This document shows positions 1 through 5,802 of a stretch of DNA of 5,922 bases, piece by piece. The position numbers and the translations under genes are program-made. Every line of letters begins with the position of its first letter. The first letter of the stretch is position 1. This stretch comes from Thermomicrobiaceae bacterium (GTDB taxonomy: Bacteria > Chloroflexota > Chloroflexia > Thermomicrobiales > Thermomicrobiaceae): the NCBI GenBank assembly GCA_007123655.1, contig SKKR01000303.1, positions 1 to 5,922 of the forward strand. The letters are read 5' to 3'. Under the pieces are notes generated by a model. The model did not search any database. It saw only the letters and a program-made list of their open reading frames with translations, and was not told the origin of the DNA.

Positions 1-599
1 AGCAACTCGGGCGGGTTCCACTGCCACACTACATTAAAGAGACTCTTCACGATCCGGACCGGTACCAGACGGTGTACGCCACGGATCCTGGTTCGGTGGC
101 GGCGCCAACCGCGGGGATGCATTTCACCGAAGAATTGTTGAGCGAACTACGGGCGTGCGGTGTTGAGATCGCAACCGTGACGCTTCATGTCGGCCCGGGA
201 ACGTTTCAGCCAGTCAAGACGGACGATGCCCTGAAGCACACATTGCATGATGAACGGTTCAGCGTGTCAGACAAAGCACGCCGGCAAATCGCCAGCGCAC
301 GGGTTGAGGGGCGCAGGGTGATCGCTGTCGGCACGACCAGTTGCCGGACGCTGGAAGCGATTGCCGATCTACTCGAAACCGTGGGGCCGATTGAGGGACG
401 AACCAGCCTGTACATAACGCCCGGATACCGGTTCCAGGTGATAAGCGGACTGTTGACGAACTTCCACCTTCCCCGGTCGACGTTGCTCCTCCTGGTAAGT
501 GCCTTTGCAGGACGGGAATCGGTCTTGCGAGCGTACGGGGAAGCCGTCGCGCGAGGTTATCGATTCTATAGCTTCGGCGATGCCATGCTGATAGTCTGA
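1..599 (+). CDS. queA: S-adenosylmethionine:tRNA ribosyltransferase-isomerase, C-terminal part
   Basis: QueA transfers and isomerises the ribosyl moiety of S-adenosylmethionine onto 7-aminomethyl-7-deazaguanine in the tRNA anticodon, giving epoxyqueuosine; it acts in the cytoplasm. The reading frame is already open at base 3, so the start lies left of the window and 198 codons remain of a protein usually near 340-350 residues. Family hallmarks are visible in order, numbered within the fragment: PLPHYI (6-11), DRYQTVYA (19-26), PTAGMHFT (35-42), HVGPGTF (62-68), TNFHLPRSTLL (152-162) and the C-terminal YRFYSFGDAML (186-196), followed by TGA. The fragment is collinear and intact to the normal C-terminus. 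The GTG at 72 is an internal valine (QTVYA), not a start. The next gene is 230 bases away with its own ribosome binding site, so coupling to it is not evident. The identification is secure from the motifs; the missing N-terminus cannot be judged. Confidence 0.96.
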   Translation, partial: QLGRVPLPHYIKETLHDPDRYQTVYATDPGSVAAPTAGMHFTEELLSELRACGVEIATVTLHVGPGTFQPVKTDDALKHTLHDERFSVSDKARRQIASARVEGRRVIAVGTTSCRTLEAIADLLETVGPIEGRTSLYITPGYRFQVISGLLTNFHLPRSTLLLLVSAFAGRESVLRAYGEAVARGYRFYSFGDAMLIV

Positions 600-829
600 A
601 AATCGAGACTCATGTGTGAGAAAGGCGCAACAATTCGCCGAAAGATGAGGTTCTCGGCCGTATGAGATGGTACTGTTAGCGCCAGAAGCGAGACGCAAGG
701 CGACGTGGCCGGTTCAGTGGATCGCGACGCGTTCGACCTGGAACAAAACTGGTTCATTCCGCGCAACGGGGCGAACGGATTGGACGGACGGATGCTCAGG
801 AGGACACGAATCAGGTGTCAGGAGGAACG
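600..829. other. Intergenic region between queA and pckA
   Basis: This 230-base non-coding stretch should hold the end of the queA transcript and the promoter and leader of pckA. Just after queA there is weak nested pairing: CTCAT (610-614) with a later ATGAG, enclosing GGCG (624-627) and CGCC (636-639). No run of T follows, so I do not call a terminator. Further on, CGTTCG (around 730) could pair with CGAACG (around 772). No hexamer pair resembles a good sigma-70 promoter; TGtTAGCGC at 674-682 is only a distant match to the extended -10 elements elsewhere in the window. The last 32 bases hold two perfect AGGAGG sequences. I recognise no riboswitch or small ORF. Confidence 0.6.
798..825 (+). 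promoter_or_regulatory. Tandem Shine-Dalgarno sequences before pckA
   Basis: AGGAGG occurs twice, at 798-803 and 820-825. The first sits 11 bases before an in-frame GTG (815); the second sits 4 bases before an in-frame ATG (830). Both spacings are slightly off the usual 5-9 bases, one long and one short, so the sequence alone does not settle the start. The ATG is favoured because it is the stronger start codon and the four extra residues (SGGT) encoded between the two starts look like a translated Shine-Dalgarno site. Confidence 0.7.
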
Positions 830-2434
830 ATGACCACGTCTGAAAGTCGCAGGACCCGGAATCCCCTTGAGAGTCACGGAATAACCGATCCCGGAACCGT
901 TTACTGGACCCCCAACACCCCGAAACTATACGAACACGCCGTTTCCCGGAACGAGGCCAAGATTGCTCATCTGGGACCAATGGTTGTCAGTACCGGTAAG
1001 TACACCGGGCGCACTCCGAAGGACAAGTATGTCGTTGATGAACCGTCGTCGAGAGAGCACATCTGGTGGGACGGTAACAAAGCAATCACACCCGAGCAGT
1101 TCGATCAGCTGCACTCGCTCGTTACCACCCATCTCCGCGGTAAAGAACTGTACGTGCAGGATTGTTTTGTCGGCGCGGATCCCCGGTATCAATTGAAGGT
1201 ACGAATCATAACCGAGATGGCCTGGCACAACCTGTTCGTCCGCAACATGTTCATCCGCCAGGAGGGTGGCAGCGTGCACCAGGGGGAGCCGGACTTCACG
1301 GTGATCGATGTTCCATCGTGCCACGCCGACCCGGAGAAGCTGGGCCTCCGCAGTGACGCCTTCATCGCAATGAGTTTCGAGAAGAAGCTGGTGTTGATCG
1401 GCGGCACTGAGTACGGCGGCGAGATGAAAAAGTCGATCTTCACGGTCATGCACTACGAGCTCCCACTTCAGAACGTTTTTTCGATGCACTGTTCGGCCAA
1501 CGTTGGCACGCACGATGACACTGCGCTCTTCTTCGGACTGTCCGGAACAGGCAAGACAACACTCTCCACTGATCCCAAACGCCGGTTGATCGGCGACGAC
1601 GAACATGGCTGGAGTGACTCCGGCATCTTCAACTTTGAAGGCGGCTGCTACGCCAAGATGATCAACCTGTCCCGCGACTCAGAGCCCGAGATCTACGAGA
1701 CGACGCGCAAATTCGGGACAGTGCTCGAGAACGTCGTTATGGACCCGGTCACTCGAGAACTAGATCTGGACGACGATTCCCTTACCGAGAACACACGGGG
1801 GGCGTATCCGCTTGAGTCGCTGCCAAACGTTGCGGAACGAAGCGTGGGCGATCATCCGACAGCGGTCATTTTCCTGACTGCTGACGCATTCGGCGTGTTG
1901 CCGCCTGTGTCGCTGCTCTCGCCCGAGCAGGCCATGTATCACTTCCTCTCTGGCTACACAGCGAAGGTTGCCGGAACTGAGGTCGGACTGACCGAGCCTC
2001 AAGCGACGTTCAGCACATGCTTCGGAGCACCGTTTCTGGCCCACCGACCGACGGTTTACGCCAACTTGCTGCGTGACCGCCTCAAGACGCATGGCTCACG
2101 CGTTTACCTGGTGAATACTGGCTGGATTGGCGGGCCGGCAGGCCGGAGTGGTCGAGTGCCGATCGATTTCACCCGCTCGATTATTGACGCGGCGCTAAGC
2201 AAGCACCTTCGCGAGGCCTCGACAACGACCGATCCGATCTTCGGATTCGAGGTTCCAGATCATTGCGAGGGCGTGCCGGACGACATCCTGAAGCCGCGAG
2301 ATGCCTGGGAGGACAAGGACGCATATGATCGACAGGCCCAGAAACTCGCCGGCATGTTCCAGGAGAACTTCAAGAAGTTCGCCCACCTGACCGATGAGGA
2401 TCTGGAACAATATGGACCGAAGACGTCGACGTAA
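830..2434 (+). CDS. pckA: Phosphoenolpyruvate carboxykinase (ATP)
   Basis: The enzyme decarboxylates and phosphorylates oxaloacetate with ATP to give phosphoenolpyruvate, the first committed step of gluconeogenesis from TCA-cycle carbon, in the cytoplasm. From the ATG it is 534 residues, close to the 540 of E. coli PckA. Visible landmarks are: TGRTPKDKY with the substrate-binding Arg61; GGEMKK (Lys200/Lys201, the metal-ligand region); MHCSANV (219-225) with the metal-binding His220; the PEPCK-type P-loop GLSGTGKTT (236-244, Lys242); LIGDDEHGW (253-261) with the acidic metal-binding residues; ENTRGAYPLE with Arg323; and NTGWIGGPAG near the C-terminus. Every expected catalytic segment is present and there is no frameshift. 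The P-loop type and ENTRGAYPLE identify the ATP class rather than the GTP class. An in-frame GTG at 815 is an alternative start. A 57-base gap without a convincing terminator leads into the cyclophilin gene, so cotranscription is likely; no catabolite-control site was recognised. Confidence 0.97.
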   Translation: MTTSESRRTRNPLESHGITDPGTVYWTPNTPKLYEHAVSRNEAKIAHLGPMVVSTGKYTGRTPKDKYVVDEPSSREHIWWDGNKAITPEQFDQLHSLVTTHLRGKELYVQDCFVGADPRYQLKVRIITEMAWHNLFVRNMFIRQEGGSVHQGEPDFTVIDVPSCHADPEKLGLRSDAFIAMSFEKKLVLIGGTEYGGEMKKSIFTVMHYELPLQNVFSMHCSANVGTHDDTALFFGLSGTGKTTLSTDPKRRLIGDDEHGWSDSGIFNFEGGCYAKMINLSRDSEPEIYETTRKFGTVLENVVMDPVTRELDLDDDSLTENTRGAYPLESLPNVAERSVGDHPTAVIFLTADAFGVLPPVSLLSPEQAMYHFLSGYTAKVAGTEVGLTEPQATFSTCFGAPFLAHRPTVYANLLRDRLKTHGSRVYLVNTGWIGGPAGRSGRVPIDFTRSIIDAALSKHLREASTTTDPIFGFEVPDHCEGVPDDILKPRDAWEDKDAYDRQAQKLAGMFQENFKKFAHLTDEDLEQYGPKTST

Positions 2435-2491
2435 GCGGGATGCGTCCAACCTGGTTCGCGGTTTTCCAGCGGCCGAAAGGATCACGCTTGA

Positions 2492-3268
2492 ATGAACGTG
2501 TGGTATTCCCGCGCTCGTGTACTGACCGCCCTCGCGGGGATTCTGGTGCTCTTGTTCGTCGCTGCATGTCGTGACGACGACACCGACGCAGCGGGTGACG
2601 CGAGCGATCCCGATCTTGCCGCACAGGCCGACGGAACGGACGATGAAGCGACCGCACCGGGTGAATCGACCAACGGAAACGAGAGTGACGAACAGTCCGA
2701 TTCGAACAACGCGGAAGGGGAGCAGGAGTCCGTGCAGCAGCCCTCAATGCAGTGGGATAAGCCACCGGAGATGCAACTCGAAGACGGAGTGAACTACCAG
2801 GCAGTCCTGACCACGAATCGTGGTGAGATCGTGGTCGACCTCCACCAGGATGACGTCCCCGTGACGGTCAACAACTTCGTGTTTCTGGCCGACCAGGGAT
2901 TCTACCAGGAGGTTCCGTTCCATCGCGTGATCAGCGGCTTCATGATTCAGTCCGGTGATCCCACGGGTACCGGAGCGGGCGGTCCAGGGTATCGGTTCGA
3001 AGACGAAGAGGTGACCCGGGATTACGTTCCAGGAACGGTGGCCATGGCGAACGCGGGCCCGAACACCAACGGATCGCAATTCTTCATCGTACATGGAGAC
3101 CTCCGTGGACAGCTTCCGAAGAACTACACCATCTTCGGAGAGGTCACCGAGGGTATGGACGTAGTCGAAGAGATCGCCAACGTGCCGGTTCAGCCCAGCC
3201 GGACCGGCGAAATGTCCAGCCCGACCGAAGACGTCCACATCCAGTCAGTCCAGATCAACCGGCAGTAG
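2492..3268 (+). CDS. Lipoprotein cyclophilin-type peptidyl-prolyl cis-trans isomerase
   Basis: This is a 258-residue cyclophilin that should catalyse prolyl cis-trans isomerisation outside the cytoplasmic membrane. Residues 1-25 form a lipoprotein signal: a positive n-region (SRAR), a hydrophobic core (residues 10-23) and lipobox VAAC with Cys26 as the lipidation site. Residues 27-85 are a low-complexity linker rich in Asp, Glu, Ser, Thr, Asn and Gln, with no predicted fold. The cyclophilin domain runs from about 100 to 257: TTNRGEIVVDL (107-117), PVTVNNFVFLA (123-133), FHRVISGFMIQSGDP (143-157) with the catalytic Arg145 and Gln153, GTVAMANAGPNTNGSQFFI (181-199) and YTIFGEV (212-218). The tryptophan that binds cyclosporin in human cyclophilin A appears absent, as is common in bacteria. 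AAAGGA at 2476-2481 precedes the ATG by 10 bases. The phosphatase gene starts 9 bases after its stop, which strongly suggests one operon. Family and lipidation are confident; client proteins are unknown. Confidence 0.93.
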   Translation: MNVWYSRARVLTALAGILVLLFVAACRDDDTDAAGDASDPDLAAQADGTDDEATAPGESTNGNESDEQSDSNNAEGEQESVQQPSMQWDKPPEMQLEDGVNYQAVLTTNRGEIVVDLHQDDVPVTVNNFVFLADQGFYQEVPFHRVISGFMIQSGDPTGTGAGGPGYRFEDEEVTRDYVPGTVAMANAGPNTNGSQFFIVHGDLRGQLPKNYTIFGEVTEGMDVVEEIANVPVQPSRTGEMSSPTEDVHIQSVQINRQ

Positions 3269-3277
3269 GGCCGGGAG

Positions 3278-3946
3278 ATGTTCGACCGACAGATCCATCT
3301 TGTGCGACACGGTGAGACCGTCTGGAACCGCGCCCGGCGGTTCCAGGGGCATACCGATGTTCCGCTGAGTGACGAAGGTGTGGAACAGGCGCGACTCGCG
3401 GCCAGCCGGCTGCGAGCGTTTCCGATAGCCTACGCGTACTCCAGCGATCTGCGGCGGGCGTTCGAGACGGCGCGCCCGATCGCCGACGCGGCGGGCGTAC
3501 CCCTTGAAGCAGCCTATGAACTCCGGGAAGCCAACAAGGGCGAACTGGAAGGCGCCTACCGTGATCCGAAGACCGGGTTGATCGGAGACGACGCCCGCTA
3601 TCACGACGAGAACGACGTTGACGCCCGCCCGCCGGGCGGGGAGAGCATGGTTGATTTACGGGAACGATGTCAGCGGTTCATGGCGTACCTCCAGGAGCAA
3701 GAACCCGGACTTCCACCGGGAGACATTCTCCTAACTTCTCACGGCGGCACGTTGCGAGCGCTGATGACGGTCTTGCTCGATCTTCCGATTGAAGCTGGCC
3801 GATCGTTCCATTTCGACAACTGTAGTCTGACGTCGATTCAGTTCCGGGGCAGTCTGCCGCCGCTGATGACCCGCTTCAACGATACGCAGCACCTGACCCT
3901 CAGCGCGGCGAATACTGAACGATCGAACGCGGCGACGGGGGAATGA
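3278..3946 (+). CDS. Histidine phosphatase family protein (phosphoglycerate mutase-like)
   Basis: This 222-residue cytoplasmic protein belongs to the branch-1 histidine phosphatase superfamily, which passes phosphate through a phosphohistidine. The core is intact: LVRHGET (8-14) with Arg10 and the nucleophile His11, SSDLRRAFETA (55-65) with the phosphate-binding Arg60, LRE (82-84) with the likely acid Glu84, and SHGG (154-157) with the second His155. The FQGHTDVPLSDEG stretch (22-34) is typical of the cobC/GpmB-like branch. Length fits a phosphatase rather than the larger 2,3-bisphosphoglycerate-dependent mutases (about 230-250 residues). No cobalamin gene is nearby to support an alpha-ribazole phosphatase role, so the substrate is undetermined; a phosphorylated sugar or glycerate compound is one option. 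AGGG (3267-3270), overlapping the preceding stop codon, lies 7 bases before the ATG, and the 9-base gap implies translation from the same transcript as the cyclophilin gene. The last ~20 residues are polar and probably disordered. Confidence 0.92.
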   Translation: MFDRQIHLVRHGETVWNRARRFQGHTDVPLSDEGVEQARLAASRLRAFPIAYAYSSDLRRAFETARPIADAAGVPLEAAYELREANKGELEGAYRDPKTGLIGDDARYHDENDVDARPPGGESMVDLRERCQRFMAYLQEQEPGLPPGDILLTSHGGTLRALMTVLLDLPIEAGRSFHFDNCSLTSIQFRGSLPPLMTRFNDTQHLTLSAANTERSNAATGE

Positions 3947-3991
3947 TCCCCATCCCACGCTTATGCATCCTTCCGTGTATCTCGATTTCGT
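3947..3991. other. Convergent gap between phosphatase and aminotransferase genes
   Basis: This 45-base gap separates two converging genes. The only structure I see overlaps the phosphatase stop codon: GGGGA (3938-3942), loop ATGA, TCCCC (3947-3951). It is a compact 5-bp stem, but no T tract follows on either strand. It might slow or end transcription in both directions, though it is not a recognisable intrinsic terminator. No further gene fits in the gap. Confidence 0.5.
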
Positions 3992-5179
3992 TCAGTGTTG
4001 TACCAGGTAATGCAGGGCATCCAGGAGCTCACGGAGGTCGCTCCTGTCAGTGAAGTGTGCGCACGAGATCCGAACCGCGCTCGGCACCTGGACTCGCCGC
4101 TGTACGATACTGAATTCGCTCCAGAGCCGGGAACTCAGCTCAGTCCCTTCCCATCCCTGAACCGAGAATGTGACGAGCCCGCAGCTGTCTGTCCACTCTT
4201 CCGGCGTGTGCACCGTTACCGCGGGAATCTCGTTCAGATCCGCCTTCAGTTCGCCGGTGAGGGACGCGACGTGTTCCTGGATCGACACCCTGTTCCACGA
4301 CTCGAGTTGCTCGACGGCATCGGTAATCGCGGCGTACATGTGCCAGTTACGGGTTCCGAATTCGAAACGCTGGGCGTCATCGCGAAGACTCCATCCGTCC
4401 CCAGGGTCGTTCGGGTTCCAGGCGAGGCGATCGAATCGCGGTTCGACCGACCCGTCTCCGACGTACGCAGGCAGGACTGACGGGACCAGTTCCCGGCGAA
4501 GATACAGGAAACCGGTACCCTTTGGTCCACAGAGCCACTTGTGCCCGTTGCCGGTCATGAAGTCGCACCCGATTGCAGGAACGTCGACGTCAAACTGCCC
4601 AACCGATTGCGCTCCGTCAACCAGGGAAAGTGCGTCGTACTCGCGACAGAGGCTGCACAGATCACGGATCGGGAGACGTCGTCCCGTCTCGCATGACACA
4701 TGACTCAGGATCGCAATCCGGGTGTTCGACTCTGAGAGGATCGACCGGAACTGCTCAAGGATCTGCTCGTCCGGTCCGTCGAGGGATAGAAGCCTGATCG
4801 TCACCCCGCGTTGGGCCGCCAGAATTCGGAGCGGCAACAGCACGGCCGGGTGTTCCTGATCGGTTGTCACGATAGTCGCACCGGATTCGATTTCCAGGCC
4901 GTGGAGAACGTAGTTGATTCCGTCGGTCGCGTTGCGGGTGAGTGCGACTTCGGATGGGTCCGCATTGATCAGTGCGGAGAGCGTGTGGCGTGCCTGCTCG
5001 TACCCGGCTCGCGCCGCTTCTTCGGCGAAATGCCCGCCTCGCTCGTAGGCGGAAACGTACTCGAGATGCTTTTCCAGGACTGTTTCGCTCATCAAGCCGA
5101 CGGTGCCGGTGTTGAGATAGCGGAACTGCTCGAGTCCGGCATAATTCTGCCGGACCGATGCGACCGAAAATGCGCTCAT
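3992..5179 (-). CDS. Class V aminotransferase-fold PLP enzyme (isopenicillin N epimerase / cysteine desulfurase-like)
   Basis: The product is a 395-residue fold-type I PLP enzyme of the class V group. Visible elements are: N-terminal YLNTGTVGLMS (21-31); TRNATDGIN (81-89), the cofactor phosphate region; His110 in QEHPA, stacking on the PLP ring; VDGAQSVGQ (187-195) with Asp188 and Gln191; NGHKWLCGPKG (211-221) with the Schiff-base Lys214; FEFGTRNWHMYAAI (273-286); and Arg370 near the C-terminus. The loop that carries the catalytic Cys in SufS/CsdB desulfurases (HHCAQPL-like) is replaced by SIVQRRVQVPS, without Cys. A desulfurase role is therefore doubtful, and an epimerase, lyase or transaminase acting on an amino acid is likelier. 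The start is ATG 5179, with AGGG 9 bases upstream and a good promoter about 50 bases further up. The frame stays open to a TTG at 5263, but that codon lies inside the -35 box. No neighbour indicates a pathway, so the substrate is unknown. Confidence 0.9.
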   Translation of the reverse strand: MSAFSVASVRQNYAGLEQFRYLNTGTVGLMSETVLEKHLEYVSAYERGGHFAEEAARAGYEQARHTLSALINADPSEVALTRNATDGINYVLHGLEIESGATIVTTDQEHPAVLLPLRILAAQRGVTIRLLSLDGPDEQILEQFRSILSESNTRIAILSHVSCETGRRLPIRDLCSLCREYDALSLVDGAQSVGQFDVDVPAIGCDFMTGNGHKWLCGPKGTGFLYLRRELVPSVLPAYVGDGSVEPRFDRLAWNPNDPGDGWSLRDDAQRFEFGTRNWHMYAAITDAVEQLESWNRVSIQEHVASLTGELKADLNEIPAVTVHTPEEWTDSCGLVTFSVQGWEGTELSSRLWSEFSIVQRRVQVPSAVRISCAHFTDRSDLRELLDALHYLVQH

Positions 5180-5234
5180 TGACCCAATCCCTGTCGATCT
5201 CGGGCGAGTCCGATCCCCGTAGAACAATGAACGG

Positions 5235-5263
5235 ACGCTAGCACCACGGAATCCGGGTGTCAA
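5235..5263 (-). promoter_or_regulatory. Sigma-70-type promoter of the aminotransferase gene
   Basis: On the minus strand a perfect -35 TTGACA (5263-5258) is followed by a 17-base spacer and TAGCGT (5240-5235) as -10. The -10 is preceded by TGc, making it an extended -10 that compensates for its weak match. Transcription would begin near 5228, giving a leader of about 50 bases before ATG 5179. The promoter lies in the 143-base gap after the small upstream gene. Confidence 0.72.
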
Positions 5264-5322
5264 TCGACGGAGTTGCTGGATCTGCGTCCCTGCACAAGAA
5301 GCAGTTCGTTGACCACGTACCC

Positions 5323-5547
5323 CTAAGCGGCCCGGAACTCCCCGCGCCGGTCAATCTGATCACAGATCTCCTCATACTCATGCAGCAGACGCATCCAGCC
5401 CTGCTCCCACCGGTGAACGTCCTCGCCGCGCTCGATCGCAGACTGGATTCGTGCATACCCGGCGTCCAGCCGAGCGTAGAGCGTATCTCGCCGCTCTTCG
5501 AGCGACACCGCTGGCATCTCGCCGATCGTCATCGTTTCAAGATTCAT
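5323..5547 (-). CDS. Small helical protein of unknown function, candidate SOS gene
   Basis: I do not recognise a characterised family. The 74-residue product has no signal peptide or membrane segment and is rich in Glu, Arg, Asp and Leu. It looks like two amphipathic helices, about residues 15-40 (LEERRDTLYARLDAGYARI within this) and 44-68 (VHRWEQGWMRLLHEYEEI within this), joined by a short GED turn, that is, a small helical hairpin or an oligomerising or partner-binding module. ATG 5547 is preferred because GGAG (5559-5556) stands 8 bases upstream; a GTG at 5565 would add six residues but has no equally good site. The coding quality is supported by a clean promoter, a ribosome site and a normal stop. 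Its promoter overlaps a GAAC-N4-GTTC LexA-type box, suggesting induction by DNA damage. The aminotransferase gene follows on the same strand after 143 bases, with its own promoter. Confidence 0.75.
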   Translation of the reverse strand: MNLETMTIGEMPAVSLEERRDTLYARLDAGYARIQSAIERGEDVHRWEQGWMRLLHEYEEICDQIDRRGEFRAA

Positions 5548-5583
5548 TGATACTGCTCCAGACACTGAGAAGCGGCGCGTTCA

Positions 5584-5595
5584 GAACATGTGTTC
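5584..5595. promoter_or_regulatory. Gram-positive-type SOS (LexA) box
   Basis: GAACATGTGTTC fits GAAC-N4-GTTC, and its centre matches the RNRY core of the Gram-positive SOS consensus on both strands. The arms extend one base on each side (AGAACA/TGTTCT, 5583-5596). The same box type is established for Bacillus and Actinobacteria and was reported for the Chloroflexota genus Dehalococcoides. It lies directly downstream of the -10 of the small minus-strand gene, over the expected transcription start, where a bound repressor would block initiation. A partial second copy, GAACATTTGTGC on the minus strand (5614-5603), lies just upstream. Confidence 0.68.
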
Positions 5596-5596
5596 T

Positions 5597-5605
5597 ATGC
5601 TAGCA
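5597..5605 (-). promoter_or_regulatory. Extended -10 promoter element of the small SOS-candidate gene
   Basis: On the minus strand TGc (5605-5603) is followed by TAGCAT (5602-5597), a 4/6 match to TATAAT. No good -35 stands 17 bases upstream (TGGCGG), which is common for extended -10 promoters. Initiation would be near 5590, inside the LexA-type box, leaving a leader of about 43 bases before ATG 5547. Confidence 0.5.
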
Positions 5606-5657
5606 CAAATGTTCTGATTCCGCCAGTTCTCGTTGGCAATCCAATGTGTTCCTCGGA

Positions 5658-5678
5658 CGAAATATCGTTCGCATTTCG
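5658..5678. repeat. Inverted repeat CGAAAT-N9-ATTTCG
   Basis: This perfect 6-base inverted repeat with a 9-base centre lies in the small-gene/dnaN divergent region, directly abutting a second, GC-rich inverted repeat. An alternative pairing (ACGA/TCGT, 5657-5668) exists within it. It could be an operator or a hairpin; no regulator is identifiable. Confidence 0.45.
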
Positions 5679-5702
5679 GGACGCCGTCTGAATCTGGCGT
5701 CC
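5679..5702. repeat. GC-rich inverted repeat GGACGCC-N10-GGCGTCC
   Basis: This perfect 7-base inverted repeat with a 10-base centre is the strongest dyad in the window. Neither side is followed by a T tract, so it is not a standard intrinsic terminator. It sits about 55 bases upstream of the dnaN -10, a position suitable for a DNA-binding protein site. Confidence 0.55.
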
Positions 5703-5754
5703 AGAGAACACCGTTATCGCGGCTGCGAGCGGCGGTCTGATCACGATGACCGTG

Positions 5755-5763
5755 TGCTATAAT
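5755..5763 (+). promoter_or_regulatory. Extended -10 promoter of dnaN
   Basis: TGc followed by a perfect TATAAT (5758-5763) forms an ideal extended -10. The -35 region is poor (TCTGAT at 5736-5741, 16 bases upstream), as is usual when the TG element is present. Initiation near 5770 would give a leader of about 33 bases to the GTG at 5803. dnaN thus has its own promoter here. Confidence 0.78.
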
Positions 5764-5788
5764 GCGCCCGGTTTAGTCGACGAGAATG

Positions 5789-5794
5789 AAGGAG
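5789..5794 (+). promoter_or_regulatory. Shine-Dalgarno sequence that fixes the dnaN start
   Basis: AAGGAG ends 8 bases before GTG 5803, the ideal spacing, and selects it over the in-frame GTG at 5794, which overlaps this site. The site also lies inside a five-codon ORF beginning ATG 5786 whose TAG overlaps the dnaN GTG by one base. Confidence 0.75.
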
Positions 5795-5802
5795 TGCCGG
5801 TA

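Noticed and set aside
651..682. Promoter for pckA (TTCTCG with TGTTAG or TGtTAGCGC)
   Set aside because: The hexamers match the consensus too poorly to call; the true promoter was not located.
926..1606. 226-codon minus-strand ORF inside pckA
   Set aside because: It lies wholly antisense to conserved pckA motifs, including the P-loop, and its translation shows no recognisable domain; it is a reading-frame shadow.
2744..3238. 164-codon minus-strand ORF opposite the cyclophilin domain
   Set aside because: It is antisense to the conserved catalytic core of the isomerase and has no ribosome site or family resemblance that I can see.
3938..3951. GGGGA-ATGA-TCCCC hairpin as a bidirectional terminator
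   Set aside because: The stem is only 5 bp, includes the phosphatase stop codon, and no T tract follows on either strand.
4170..4703. 177-codon plus-strand ORF opposite the aminotransferase
   Set aside because: Its composition is Ser/Arg/Pro-rich, typical of an antisense frame in GC-rich DNA, and it overlaps the active-site lysine region of the real gene.
5180..5263. N-terminal extension of the aminotransferase to the TTG at 5263
   Set aside because: The TTG is part of a perfect TTGACA -35 box, and the extension crosses the likely transcription start. ATG 5179 has a Shine-Dalgarno site and begins where the family normally starts.
5706..5717. Another LexA box, GAACACCGTTAT
   Set aside because: The second half-site is out of register (GTTA after three bases rather than GTTC after four).
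5712..5720. DnaA box resembling TTATCGCGG
   Set aside because: Several mismatches to TTATNCACA and no companion boxes nearby.
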